DNA from: an uncultured Clostridia bacterium
Lineage (GTDB): Bacteria > Bacillota > Clostridia > TANB77 > CAG-508
Direction of reading: 5' to 3'
Assembly (NCBI GenBank): GCA_948739805.1
Contig: CAPYID010000020.1
Location: 1-35,574 of the forward strand
Length of the DNA stretch: 35,574 nucleotides
The notes under the pieces are model-generated. The model was not told where the DNA came from. It saw only the letters and a program-made list of their open reading frames with translations, and did not search any database. Shown here piece after piece: positions 1-7,888 of the stretch; within the stretch, counting starts at the first letter, position 1; each line of letters starts with the position of its first letter. The translations under genes were made by a program, and so were the position numbers.

Positions 1-50
1 CTCATATTGATTTCTTGTTTAATTATATGTAACATAATACCACAAAAACC

Positions 51-94
51 TCCTTTTTTCAATATTTTTGGTCAAAAAAAGACCGTTTCTTTTG
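51..94. repeat. Dispersed ~43-bp repeat, copy A
   Basis: This stretch aligns with 11519-11560 in the same orientation with about four mismatches and two one-base gaps. Both copies begin TCCTTTTTTCAATATTTT and end GTTTCTTT(T)G. Copy B lies just upstream of tnpV, so both may be remnants of one mobile element type. The right part of copy A also forms the terminator hairpin at 83-100. Confidence 0.5.
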
Positions 95-100
95 AAACGG
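75..100 (-). terminator. Intrinsic terminator downstream of tRNA-Gln
   Basis: CCGTTTC (83-89) and GAAACGG (94-100) form a perfect 7-bp stem with a TTTT loop. Read on the minus strand, the stem is followed by a run of T (from the A tract at 74-80), which suits a terminator for the tRNA transcript. Confidence 0.65.
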
Positions 101-121
101 TTTAAGTTTTTGTGTTCCTCA

Positions 122-171
122 AACTTTTTGATAGTCCTGAAATTTAGTTATATCAAGCTTTTCAAAAAGTT
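122..171. repeat. Inverted repeat, 10-bp arms
   Basis: AACTTTTTGA at 122-131 is repeated inverted as TCAAAAAGTT at 162-171, with a 30-nt spacer. It lies directly 3' of the tRNA-Gln in its direction of transcription and could be a 3' processing or trailer structure. No function is evident. Confidence 0.35.
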
Positions 172-187
172 CGACGAAACTTCTTTA

Positions 188-262
188 TGGCTGGGGTGGT
201 AAGATTCGAACTTACGAATAATCGGGTCAGAGCCGATTGCCTTACCACTTGGCGACACCCCA
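188..262 (-). tRNA. tRNA-Gln, anticodon CUG
   Basis: Read on the minus strand this gives a full cloverleaf. The acceptor stem is TGGGGTG with CACCCCA, G is the discriminator, and the 3' CCA is encoded. The D-arm contains CCAAGTGGTAAGG. The anticodon loop CTCTGAC sits on a 5-bp stem ATCGG/CCGAT, which gives anticodon CUG. The T arm is GTAAG-TTCGAAT-CTTAC. The U1-A72 acceptor pair followed by G73 is typical of bacterial tRNA-Gln. A degenerate second copy lies upstream at 385-428. Confidence 0.93.
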
Positions 263-384
263 ATATTTTTAGATATATTTAATTGGTTAGATATTTGGTT
301 AGATGCTTTACAATTTTTACTTTATTATAAAACATCTAATCCTTATATTTCAAGTATTACAAGATTTATTACTCGAGGTAAAAC

Positions 385-428
385 GACAAGAGTCAGAGTC
401 CGATGCCTTACCGCTTGGCGATACCCCA
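385..428 (-). pseudogene. Broken tRNA-Gln (5' half only)
   Basis: The minus strand from 428 downwards reads as the 5' half of a tRNA-Gln: TGGGGTA acceptor strand, GCCAAGCGGTAAGG D-arm and CTCTGAC anticodon loop. It matches the intact tRNA at 188-262 closely up to the loop. After the loop, the 3' anticodon strand should be roughly TCCGA but is TCTTG. The T arm is reduced to a short TTAC/GTAA-like remnant, and the acceptor 3' strand and CCA are missing. It lies in tandem upstream of the intact gene and probably arose by duplication followed by loss of the 3' half. Confidence 0.75.
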
Positions 429-451
429 ATATATTATTATTTTTATTTTAA

Positions 452-471
452 GGGCACGATATATCGTGCCC
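452..471. repeat. Perfect 20-bp palindrome (REP-like hairpin)
   Basis: GGGCACGATA followed by its exact complement TATCGTGCCC. It lies about 70 bp past the eno stop codon on the minus strand, where it could protect or end the glycolytic transcript, although no proper T-run follows. It resembles the hairpins at 20908, 30120, 32406 and 32487, sharing GGGCAC-type arms and a following CGCAAAA with the 30120 copy. Confidence 0.6.
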
Positions 472-541
472 GCAAAATCATTTATTCATATCTTCTCTTC
501 ACGGAAGTACTATGCACGCCACTGTATCTCACAGCTCATAT

Positions 542-1843
542 CTATTTCATTAATTCTTTTGAACTGAATATTGCTGTTTTTCCTAGTTCTGCTTCGATGT
601 TTATTAGTCTGTTATATTTTGCAACTCTGTCTGTTCTACATGGTGCTCCTGTTTTAATTTGCCCTGCATTTGTTGCTACTGCTACATCTGCAAGTGTTGT
701 ATCTTCTGTTTCACCACTTCTGTGTGATACTACTGCTGTGTAACCATTTCTTTTTGCTAATTCTATTGCATCTAATGTTTCTGTTAATGTTCCTATTTGA
801 TTTAATTTTATTAATATACTGTTAGCAGTTTTGTTGTCAATTCCTTTTTGTAGTCTCTTAATATTTGTAACAAATAGATCGTCTCCTACTATTTGTACTT
901 TATTTCCTATTTTGTCTGTTAGTATTTTCCAAGATTCCCAATCTTCTTCTGCTAATCCATCTTCAATTGATACTATTGGATAATTGTTTGCTAAGTCTAC
1001 TACAAAGTCTACCATTTCTTCTTTGCTTAAAAATTTGTCTATTTTCCAGAAATAGTATCCGTCTTTTCCTATTTTTTTAGCTTCATCATACATTTCTGTT
1101 GCTGCTAAGTCTAATGCTAAGCAAATATCTTTTCCTGGTTCATATCCAGCTTGTTTAATTGCCTCTAATATTGTTTCAATAGCTTCTTTTTCGTCTTTTA
1201 CGTTTGGTGCAAATCCTCCTTCATCTCCTACTGCTGTTGCTAATCCTTTTGATTTTAATACTTTCTTTAGGTTATGGTATACTTCTACTCCCATTCTCAT
1301 ACATTCTGAGAAAGATTTTGCTCCTACTGGCATTATCATGAATTCTTGTACACTTAATGTACTATCAGCATGTTTTCCTCCATTCATAATGTTCATCATT
1401 GGAACTGGTAATTGTTTTGCATTTGTTCCTCCTATATATCTATATAGGCTCATTCCTAAAGATGCTGCTGCTGCTTTTGCTACTGCTAAAGATACTCCTA
1501 GTGTTGCATTTGCTCCTAATTTTGCTTTGTTTTCTGTTCCATCTATTTCTATTAATTTTTTATCTAGTGCAACTTGGTCATAAATATTCATTCCTTCTAT
1601 TTCTTTTGCTATAATTGTATTAACATTTTCTACTGCTTTTAAAACACCTTTTCCTAAATATCTTGATTTGTCTCCATCTCTTAATTCAACTGCTTCAAAA
1701 CTTCCTGTAGATGCTCCTGATGGAACCATTGCAACTCCTGAGAATCCTCCTTCTGTAATTACTTCTACTTGAACTGTTGGATTTCCTCTAGAGTCTATTA
1801 CCTCCAATGCTTTTACTTCCTCAATTCCTAAAAAATCTTTCAT
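542..1843 (-). CDS. eno: Enolase
   Basis: Cytoplasmic glycolytic enzyme that interconverts 2-phosphoglycerate and phosphoenolpyruvate with Mg2+. The 433-residue length is normal. Visible family motifs are SGASTG near residue 42, GGKHAD and QEFMIMP around 155-172, the Mg-binding IEDGLAEEDW and GDDLFVTN segments, and the C-terminal signature SHRSGETED. AGGAAG lies about 8 nt before the ATG. It is the last gene of the glycolytic cluster, 34 nt after the repeat-tailed DUF600 gene, and no promoter of its own is obvious. The identification is secure. Confidence 0.98.
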   Translation of the reverse strand: MKDFLGIEEVKALEVIDSRGNPTVQVEVITEGGFSGVAMVPSGASTGSFEAVELRDGDKSRYLGKGVLKAVENVNTIIAKEIEGMNIYDQVALDKKLIEIDGTENKAKLGANATLGVSLAVAKAAAASLGMSLYRYIGGTNAKQLPVPMMNIMNGGKHADSTLSVQEFMIMPVGAKSFSECMRMGVEVYHNLKKVLKSKGLATAVGDEGGFAPNVKDEKEAIETILEAIKQAGYEPGKDICLALDLAATEMYDEAKKIGKDGYYFWKIDKFLSKEEMVDFVVDLANNYPIVSIEDGLAEEDWESWKILTDKIGNKVQIVGDDLFVTNIKRLQKGIDNKTANSILIKLNQIGTLTETLDAIELAKRNGYTAVVSHRSGETEDTTLADVAVATNAGQIKTGAPCRTDRVAKYNRLINIEAELGKTAIFSSKELMK

Positions 1844-1877
1844 GTTTAATCTTCCTTTCTTTTTTATATTATATATA

Positions 1878-2933
1878 TTAAAAATTTAAAAGCTGATTTT
1901 TAGCACCATTATTTTTTTCTTGCTCAGTTATTTGTGATGTAATGGTATTGGTTGTTACACTGTTATCATTTATTCCGAATTTATTTAAAAGTTGGTTTTT
2001 TACACAATTATTTTTATTCTGTTCTATAATTTTTGCTACTTTTATACTTTCGTTTTCTTTATTATAATTTAATAAAAATTTATTTAAAAGCTGGCTTCTT
2101 ACTCCATTATTTTCTTTTTGCAATAATGTATTTGCTGTATTTATATTTTCTTTTTCTTCATTTTCTTCTTCTATAATAAAGTTTTTTAAAAGTTGATTTT
2201 TTATGGGATTTTGTATTTCTAATATTTTGTTTTTAGCTATATGATTGTTATTATCATTTTCTGTGCTATCTTGTATTGCAACTAATTGACTTTTTGTGTT
2301 TTTAGATTCTAACATAGTTGTTTTCTGTATATAATCATCATGACTTTCTACACTATCATATATTGTTACTTTATTTTTAGTTACTGGTTTTTCATATATA
2401 TTTTCTTCATATATAACTGTATGGGAATTTCTGTATTCATAACTTTCAAAATATCTATCTATTATTTCTCTTTCTTTTTTTGTATAGCTTTCAATTGGCA
2501 TATCTAGATATTTATATCTCCAAATGATATGTCTGCTATAATTGTCAAATTCTGAGTTTATTAAGTCATCATAATTATATTCTACAAAATATTTAGTTCC
2601 TTCTATTATTATTGTTAAATTTGACCATAGATTTTGCTCAAAATCTACACAATATTTTTTTAGTTTTTTTATTGATTCATATAATATTTTTTCTAATTTT
2701 GCATATTGCTCTTCTTCAAAATCAAATATTTTAGGTATCTGGTATACATTTATCGGATTTTTTTTAAGTATTCCACTTGGAAAATAGTAAAAGAACATTT
2801 CTCCATTTTGTACTTGATTTCCATCTATTACTGATGCATATAAGCATACCTTTTTATATTTTTCTGGTAACATTACAATTATATTTTTTTGAATTTCTTT
2901 ATGCAGACTTTTTATATCATTTTCAACACTCAT
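1878..2933 (-). CDS. DUF600/YezG-like protein with tandem-repeat tail
   Basis: Residues 1 to about 165 resemble the DUF600 (YezG) family: LYASVIDG near 32, FFYY near 47, then WSNLTIIIE, YNYDDL and IIWRYKYL between 103 and 143. In Bacillus, YezG is the antitoxin/immunity partner of an LXG toxin. No toxin gene is near here. Residues from about 210 to the end form a low-complexity tail with a motif like VKNQLLNKF at about 244, 278, 311 and 344, plus a weak copy near 213. The spacing is a regular 31-34 residues, and the last copy ends exactly at the C-terminus. The ATG has AGGAG 7 nt upstream and follows the gpmI stop by 9 nt, so it is an operon member. Family assignment is by eye; the function of the fusion is unknown. 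Confidence 0.75.
   Translation of the reverse strand: MSVENDIKSLHKEIQKNIIVMLPEKYKKVCLYASVIDGNQVQNGEMFFYYFPSGILKKNPINVYQIPKIFDFEEEQYAKLEKILYESIKKLKKYCVDFEQNLWSNLTIIIEGTKYFVEYNYDDLINSEFDNYSRHIIWRYKYLDMPIESYTKKEREIIDRYFESYEYRNSHTVIYEENIYEKPVTKNKVTIYDSVESHDDYIQKTTMLESKNTKSQLVAIQDSTENDNNNHIAKNKILEIQNPIKNQLLKNFIIEEENEEKENINTANTLLQKENNGVRSQLLNKFLLNYNKENESIKVAKIIEQNKNNCVKNQLLNKFGINDNSVTTNTITSQITEQEKNNGAKNQLLNF
1881..2300 (-). repeat. In-gene tandem repeat, ~33-codon period
   Basis: This region encodes the repeated tail of the DUF600-like protein. Each unit is about 93-102 nt and ends in a (V/A/I)K(N/S)QLLN(K)F-type motif preceded by an E/Q/N-rich linker. Four clear units and one weak unit are present. 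Such an array is prone to copy-number change by slippage or recombination. Confidence 0.7.
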
Positions 2934-2942
2934 ATAAAACTC

Positions 2943-4475
2943 CTATTTTATAATAATGCTCTCTCCTGTCATTTCTTTTGGTTTTTCAAGTCCCATTATA
3001 TCTAACATTGTTGGAGCTAAATCTGCTAGCTTTCCTTCTTTTAAAGCTATATTTTCTTTTCCTACTAAAATTAATGGAACTGGGTTTGTTGTATGTGATG
3101 TGAATGGTTCTTTTGTTTCATAGTCTACCATTTGCTCTGAATTTCCATGATCTGCTGTTATTAATAATACTCCTTGTTTTTCTTTTACAACATCAACTAT
3201 TTTTTGTACACATTCATCTAATGTTTCAACTGCTTTTATTGCTGCTTCTAAATTTCCTGTATGTCCTACCATATCTGAATTTGCAAAGTTTAATATTATA
3301 CTATCATATTGGTCTTGATTTATTGCTTCGATTACTCTATCTGTTACTTCATATGCACTCATTTCTGGTTGTAAATCATATGTTGCAACTTTTGGAGAAT
3401 TTACTAAAATTCTATCTTCTCCTTCATATACTTTTTCTTCTCCACCATTAAAGAAAAATGTTACATGGGCATATTTTTCTGTTTCTGCAATTCTTAATTG
3501 CTTATATCCTAATTTACTTATATATTCTCCGAATGTATTTTGTAATGCTATTGATTTAAATGCAATATTAACATTTGGTAATGTTTCATCATATTGTGTA
3601 AATGTGACAAAATATAAATCTAATTTTTTTGTTTCAAATTCTTTAAATTCATTGTCTACTAATGTTCTTGTAATTTGTCTTGCTCTGTCTGGTCTAAAGT
3701 TAAAGAATATTACAGAGTCATGTTCTCCAATTGTAGCTATTGGTTCTTCATTGTTATTACATATTACTGTAGGCACAACAAATTCATCAAATATTTCTTT
3801 TTGATAAGATTCTTCTATTGCTGCTATTGGTGATATTGCTTTTGGCCCTACTCCATTTACCATTGCATCATATGCTAATTTTTCTCTATCCCAACGATTA
3901 TCTCTATCCATTGCATAATATCTTCCTGCAATTGTAGCAATTTTTCCAATTTGCTTTTCATCTAATTTTTCTTGAAGTTCTGTTAAGAATCCTTCTCCTG
4001 ATGCTGGTGGTGTATCACGTCCGTCCATAAAGCAATGTATGAATACATCTTCTAATCCTTTTCTTTTTGCATATTCTAATAAAGCATATAGATGTCTATT
4101 ATGACTATGAACTCCTCCATTTGAAACTAATCCCATTATGTGTAATTTTGAATTATATTTTTTGCAATTTTCAATAGCTTCATTAAATTCTGGTATTGTA
4201 AAAAATTCTCCATCTTCTATTGATTTTGTTATTCTAGTTAATACTTGATATACTACTCTTCCTGCTCCAATGTTTGTATGTCCTACTTCTGAATTTCCCA
4301 TTTGTCCTTCAGGTAGTCCAACTGCTAGTCCACTTGTATGTATTTGTGTTGTTGGACATTCACTCATTAGTTTGTCGATATTAGGTGTTTTTGCCATTTT
4401 TATTGCATTTCCATCTGATTTTGAATTTATACCAAATCCATCTAATATCATTAGCATTGTTAATTTGTTCTTCAC
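2943..4475 (-). CDS. gpmI: 2,3-bisphosphoglycerate-independent phosphoglycerate mutase
   Basis: Converts 3-phosphoglycerate to 2-phosphoglycerate using two Mn2+ ions and a phosphoserine intermediate. The 510 residues are the usual length for GpmI. Visible elements are DGFGI near the N-terminus (metal ligand), GNSEVGHTNIGAGR with the catalytic serine near residue 62, DGRDTPP near 152, RWDREK and the C-terminal metal site TADHGNSEQM. The ATG lies 29 nt after the tpiA stop in the glycolytic cluster, with a GGGGAA-type ribosome site. The next gene starts 9 nt after its stop, which implies one transcript. Confidence 0.97.
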   Translation of the reverse strand: MKNKLTMLMILDGFGINSKSDGNAIKMAKTPNIDKLMSECPTTQIHTSGLAVGLPEGQMGNSEVGHTNIGAGRVVYQVLTRITKSIEDGEFFTIPEFNEAIENCKKYNSKLHIMGLVSNGGVHSHNRHLYALLEYAKRKGLEDVFIHCFMDGRDTPPASGEGFLTELQEKLDEKQIGKIATIAGRYYAMDRDNRWDREKLAYDAMVNGVGPKAISPIAAIEESYQKEIFDEFVVPTVICNNNEEPIATIGEHDSVIFFNFRPDRARQITRTLVDNEFKEFETKKLDLYFVTFTQYDETLPNVNIAFKSIALQNTFGEYISKLGYKQLRIAETEKYAHVTFFFNGGEEKVYEGEDRILVNSPKVATYDLQPEMSAYEVTDRVIEAINQDQYDSIILNFANSDMVGHTGNLEAAIKAVETLDECVQKIVDVVKEKQGVLLITADHGNSEQMVDYETKEPFTSHTTNPVPLILVGKENIALKEGKLADLAPTMLDIMGLEKPKEMTGESIIIK

Positions 4476-4504
4476 TTTGAATTTTCCCCTTTCCTGTTTG
4501 AACT

Positions 4505-5260
4505 TTATTCTTTGTCGAAATTCACTATTTTTGCAAATTCTTCTGGTTTTAAACTTGCTCCGCCTACAAGTCCTCCATCTATGTCAGATGTTGTAAATAG
4601 TTCTTTTGCATTTGTAGACTTTACACTTCCACCGTATTGTATTATAACACATTCTGCTACATCTTTTCCATAGTTTTCCTCAATTTCTTTTCTAATTGTT
4701 TTAATACTTTCATTTGCATCCTCTGCTGTTGCTGTCTTTCCTGTTCCAATTGCCCAAATTGGTTCATATGCTATAATTGTATTTTTTACATTTTCTGGAC
4801 TTAAACCTTCTAATGCAAGTTTTGTTTGCGTTGTTATTATATTTGCTGTTTTTCCTTCTTCTCTTTCTTGTAATGTTTCACCAACACATACAATTGGTTT
4901 TAAACCTACTGATAATGCTTTTTTTACTTTTTTGTTTACAGTTTCATCTGTTTCTGCAAAGTATTGTCTTCTTTCTGAATGCCCTATTATTACATAATCA
5001 ACATTTATGCTTTTTAACATTTCTGCTGATATTTCTCCTGTATAAGCACCTGTACTTTCCCAGTGCATATTTTGTGCTCCAATTTTTATGTTAGTTTCTT
5101 GAACATGTAATAATGCATAAAATAAATCTATATATGGAACACAAAGTATAACTTCATTGTTTGTATCTTTTACTAATGGTACAAATTCATTTATAAAATT
5201 TATTGCTTCATTTGGAAGCATATTCATTTTCCAGTTACCTGCAATTACCTTTTTCCTCAT
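4505..5260 (-). CDS. tpiA: Triosephosphate isomerase
   Basis: Interconverts dihydroxyacetone phosphate and glyceraldehyde 3-phosphate in the cytoplasm. It is a 251-residue TIM barrel. The N-terminal GNWKMN includes the catalytic lysine (K11), GHSERR near residue 95 contains the catalytic histidine, and YEPIWAIGTGK near 167 contains the catalytic glutamate. The phosphate-binding YGGSVK and GGLVGGASL are also present. The start is ATG with an AGGAGG-rich ribosome site. A 200-bp gap holding a long nested palindrome separates it from pgk upstream. Confidence 0.98.
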   Translation of the reverse strand: MRKKVIAGNWKMNMLPNEAINFINEFVPLVKDTNNEVILCVPYIDLFYALLHVQETNIKIGAQNMHWESTGAYTGEISAEMLKSINVDYVIIGHSERRQYFAETDETVNKKVKKALSVGLKPIVCVGETLQEREEGKTANIITTQTKLALEGLSPENVKNTIIAYEPIWAIGTGKTATAEDANESIKTIRKEIEENYGKDVAECVIIQYGGSVKSTNAKELFTTSDIDGGLVGGASLKPEEFAKIVNFDKE

Positions 5261-5328
5261 AAATTTTTCCTCCTTTTTATATAATCTTTTAACAATTATA
5301 TCCTATTTTCTACCTAGTTGTTAGAAAC

Positions 5329-5463
5329 TAATTGTTCTCTAACTATGCGCACGAAGGTGATATTCCATGAGCAACGTGTGGAAAATTCGCAAAGCGAATT
5401 TTCCTCGACTAGTGTACGTTGAATGGAAATCACCTGAGTAGCAACAACGTTAGAGGGCAATTA
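5329..5463. repeat. Long nested palindrome between pgk and tpiA
   Basis: The outer arms TAATTGTTCTCTAAC (5329-5343) and GTTAGAGGGCAATTA (5449-5463) pair with two mismatches. Inside, AGGTGATATTCCAT (5355-5368) pairs with ATGGAAATCACCT with one bulge, then AACGT with ACGTT. The tip is GGAAAATTCGC-AAA-GCGAATTTTCC, a perfect 11-bp stem. The whole 135 bp would fold into one long interrupted hairpin in the pgk-tpiA transcript. The right arm covers the pgk stop codon. It could be a non-coding MITE-like element or a stability or processing signal. No reading frame of note lies inside. Confidence 0.75.
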
Positions 5464-6651
5464 TTTCTCAACCTCGTCTAGACATTCGATACCTGGTAAT
5501 AATTTCCCCTCCAAATACTCTAATGAAGCTCCTCCACCTGTTGAAATATGAGTCATTTTATCAGCAACACCTGCTTTTTCAACAGCAGCAGCAGAATCTC
5601 CTCCACCAATAACTGTTACTGCATTTATATTTGCTAATTTGTTAGCTATAGAATTTGTACCAAAAGCGAATTGTTCAAATTCAGAAAGTCCAGCAGGTCC
5701 ATTCCATAATACTGTTGCAGCATTTTCCAATTCTTTTGAATAAAGTTCTACTGTTTCTGGTCCGATATCTAACCCAATCCATCCTTCTGGCATTTCTGTT
5801 GTTTTTACTACTTTGCTTTCTGTGTCTTTGTCAAATTCTTTTCCTACTTTTGTATCTACTGGTAACATGAATTTAACTCCCTTTTCTTTTGCTTTTTCCA
5901 TTAAAGAATTTGCTAATTCTAGTTTATCCTCTTCACAAATTGAATTTCCTACTGAATGTCCTTGTGCTTTAAAAAATGTATATTCCATAGCTCCAACTAT
6001 CATTAATGTATCAACTTTTTCTAGTAGTTTTTCTATAACTTCTATTTTATCTGATACTTTTTTGCCTCCCATTATTGCAACAAAAGGTCTTTTTGGATTA
6101 TTTAATGCTTCTCCTAGGAATTTTAGTTCTTTTTCTATTAAAAATCCTGATACTGCTGGTAAATATGCCGCTACACCTGCTGTGCTTGCATGTGCTCTAT
6201 GTGCTGTTCCAAATGCATCATTTACATATATTTCTGCTAAGCTTGCTAGTTCTTTAGAAAATTCTGGGTCATTTTCTTCTTCTCTTTTATCAAATCTAAC
6301 ATTCTCTAATAGTATAGCTTCTCCTTCTTTTATATTGTTTACTAATTCTTTCGCACTTTCTCCTATTATATCTCCTGCTAATTTTACTTCTTTTCCCAAT
6401 AGTCTTGATAGTTCTTTTGCTACTGGAGCTAGGGAAAATTCTGGTTTCACCTGTCCTTTTGGTCTTCCTAAATGTGAGCATAAAATAACTTTGGCACTAT
6501 TGTCTAATAAATATTTTATTGTTTCTAATGCTCCTACTATTCTTCTGTTGTCTGTTATATTTAGGTTTTCATCTTGTGGTACATTGAAATCACATCTTAC
6601 AAGTACTTTTTTTCCTTTTACGTCTATATCTCTAACTGTTTTTTTATTCAT
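5461..6651 (-). CDS. pgk: Phosphoglycerate kinase
   Basis: Transfers phosphate from 1,3-bisphosphoglycerate to ADP, the first ATP-forming step of glycolysis. The protein is 396 residues with RCDFNVP near residue 20, SHLGRPKG near 60, HRAHAS near 160, GGKKVSDKI near 195 and the nucleotide-binding tail GGGDSAAAVE ... STGGGASLE. I chose the ATG at 6651: the upstream in-frame TTG (6669) would have the ribosome site AAGGGAGAG inside the coding sequence, whereas that site is well spaced for the ATG. It follows gapA after 94 bp that contain a terminator-like hairpin. Confidence 0.97.
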   Translation of the reverse strand: MNKKTVRDIDVKGKKVLVRCDFNVPQDENLNITDNRRIVGALETIKYLLDNSAKVILCSHLGRPKGQVKPEFSLAPVAKELSRLLGKEVKLAGDIIGESAKELVNNIKEGEAILLENVRFDKREEENDPEFSKELASLAEIYVNDAFGTAHRAHASTAGVAAYLPAVSGFLIEKELKFLGEALNNPKRPFVAIMGGKKVSDKIEVIEKLLEKVDTLMIVGAMEYTFFKAQGHSVGNSICEEDKLELANSLMEKAKEKGVKFMLPVDTKVGKEFDKDTESKVVKTTEMPEGWIGLDIGPETVELYSKELENAATVLWNGPAGLSEFEQFAFGTNSIANKLANINAVTVIGGGDSAAAVEKAGVADKMTHISTGGGASLEYLEGKLLPGIECLDEVEK

Positions 6652-6679
6652 TAAAATCTCTCCCTTCAATTTGCTTAAA

Positions 6680-6739
6680 ATACCAAAAGAAAAGAGAAAT
6701 TAGAAATTGGAAAGAGAACTATCCCAATTTCCATTTCTC
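6680..6739 (-). terminator. Terminator or attenuator after gapA
   Basis: On the minus strand, GAGAAATGGAAATTG pairs with CAATTTCTAATTTCTC (plus-strand 6694-6739), followed by TTTTCTTTT. It lies immediately after the gapA stop and before pgk. It may lower downstream expression so that gapA is made in excess, a common arrangement in glycolytic operons. Confidence 0.7.
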
Positions 6740-6745
6740 TCACTT

Positions 6746-7747
6746 TTATTTTTTAGATGTATATATTGCTAAATCTACTAATTTGTTTGAATATCCCCAT
6801 TCATTGTCATACCATGCCACTAATTTAACAAATGTGTCTGTTAATTGTATTCCTGCTTTGGCATCAAATATTGATGTGTGTTCATCATTTATGAAATCTG
6901 ATGATACTACTAAATCATCAACATATTCTATTATTCCTTTCATCTCATTTTCAGATGCTTTTTTTACTACTTCACATATTTCTTCATATGTTGCTGGTTT
7001 TCCTAAGTTACATGTTAAGTCTACTACTGAGACATCTACTGTTGGTACTCTAAATGACATTCCTGTTAATTTTCCATTTAATGATGGTATTACTTTTCCT
7101 ACTGCTTTTGCTGCTCCTGTTGAAGATGGTATTATATTAGCTGCTGCTGCACGTCCACCTCTCCAGTCTTTTTTAGAGGCTCCGTCAACTGTTTTTTGTG
7201 TAGCTGTTGTAGCATGAACTGTTGTCATAAGTCCATCCTTAATTCCAAAGTTATCATTTATTACTTTTGCAAGTGGTGCTAAACAGTTTGTTGTACAAGA
7301 AGCGTTTGAAATTATATTCATGCTTGAATCGTATTGGTCATTGTTAACTCCCATAACAAACATTGGTGCATCTTTTGATGGGGCACTTATTATTACTCTT
7401 TTTGCTCCTGCATCTATATGTGCTTGTGCTTTTTCTAATGTTGTAAATACTCCTGAACATTCTAATACATATTCTACTCCTAGTTCTCCCCATGGAATGT
7501 TATGTGGATCCATCTCATTATATACTTTAATATCTTTTCCATTTATCGTTAGAGTGTTTTCTTCTCCTTTTACTTCTCCATTGAATTTTCCATGTACTGT
7601 ATCATATTTTACCATGTATGCCATATAATCAGCTGTTATGAATGGGTCATTTACTGCTACGATTTCTACCTCCTCTTTTCCTAAAGCTGCTTGGAATGTT
7701 AATTTTCCAATTCTTCCAAAACCATTAATACCTACTTTAATTGCCAT
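6746..7747 (-). CDS. gapA: Glyceraldehyde-3-phosphate dehydrogenase, type I
   Basis: Oxidises glyceraldehyde 3-phosphate to 1,3-bisphosphoglycerate with NAD+. The protein has 333 residues. The N-terminal Rossmann motif GINGFGRIG, the catalytic SNASCTTNC with its cysteine near residue 152, the HATTATQ segment with the catalytic histidine, and the C-terminal WYDNEWGYS are all present. The AAAGGAGG ribosome site lies 10 nt before the ATG. It is the first gene of the cluster behind a strong promoter. No CggR-like repressor gene precedes it. Confidence 0.98.
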   Translation of the reverse strand: MAIKVGINGFGRIGKLTFQAALGKEEVEIVAVNDPFITADYMAYMVKYDTVHGKFNGEVKGEENTLTINGKDIKVYNEMDPHNIPWGELGVEYVLECSGVFTTLEKAQAHIDAGAKRVIISAPSKDAPMFVMGVNNDQYDSSMNIISNASCTTNCLAPLAKVINDNFGIKDGLMTTVHATTATQKTVDGASKKDWRGGRAAAANIIPSSTGAAKAVGKVIPSLNGKLTGMSFRVPTVDVSVVDLTCNLGKPATYEEICEVVKKASENEMKGIIEYVDDLVVSSDFINDEHTSIFDAKAGIQLTDTFVKLVAWYDNEWGYSNKLVDLAIYTSKK

Positions 7748-7767
7748 TTAAAATTCCTCCTTTAATT

Positions 7768-7787
7768 ATGGTACTTATTGTACCCAT
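7768..7787 (-). promoter_or_regulatory. Dyad in gapA leader
   Basis: ATGGTAC (7768-7774) and GTACCCAT (7780-7787) form an inverted repeat around TTATT in the transcribed leader, just before the ribosome site. It could be an operator or a small hairpin. The identification is tentative. Confidence 0.3.
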
Positions 7788-7813
7788 ATTATTAAATTTT
7801 ATTAACCTTGATT

Positions 7814-7842
7814 ATTGTACATCAAATTTAATTTCTTTGCAA
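7814..7842 (-). promoter_or_regulatory. Promoter of the glycolytic cluster
   Basis: On the minus strand, TTGCAA (7837-7842), a 17-nt spacer and TACAAT (7814-7819) match the housekeeping sigma consensus. The predicted start lies near 7807, about 60 nt before the gapA ATG. Confidence 0.75.
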
Positions 7843-7888
7843 GGGGTAAATGATAATAATTAGTTATTTTGTTTGAATAATCTACTTT

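Noticed and set aside
303..743. Plus-strand open frame across the broken tRNA and the end of eno
   Set aside because: It covers a pseudo-tRNA, a palindrome and eno antisense; no ribosome site and no recognisable protein.
1881..2300. CRISPR-like array
   Set aside because: The periodicity is at the codon level within one reading frame and the DNA units are too divergent and unevenly spaced; no cas genes are present.
5813..6703. Long open frame antisense to pgk (296 codons)
   Set aside because: It is the shadow of pgk: no ribosome site, S/F/L-rich composition typical of antisense reading, and pgk itself is unmistakable.
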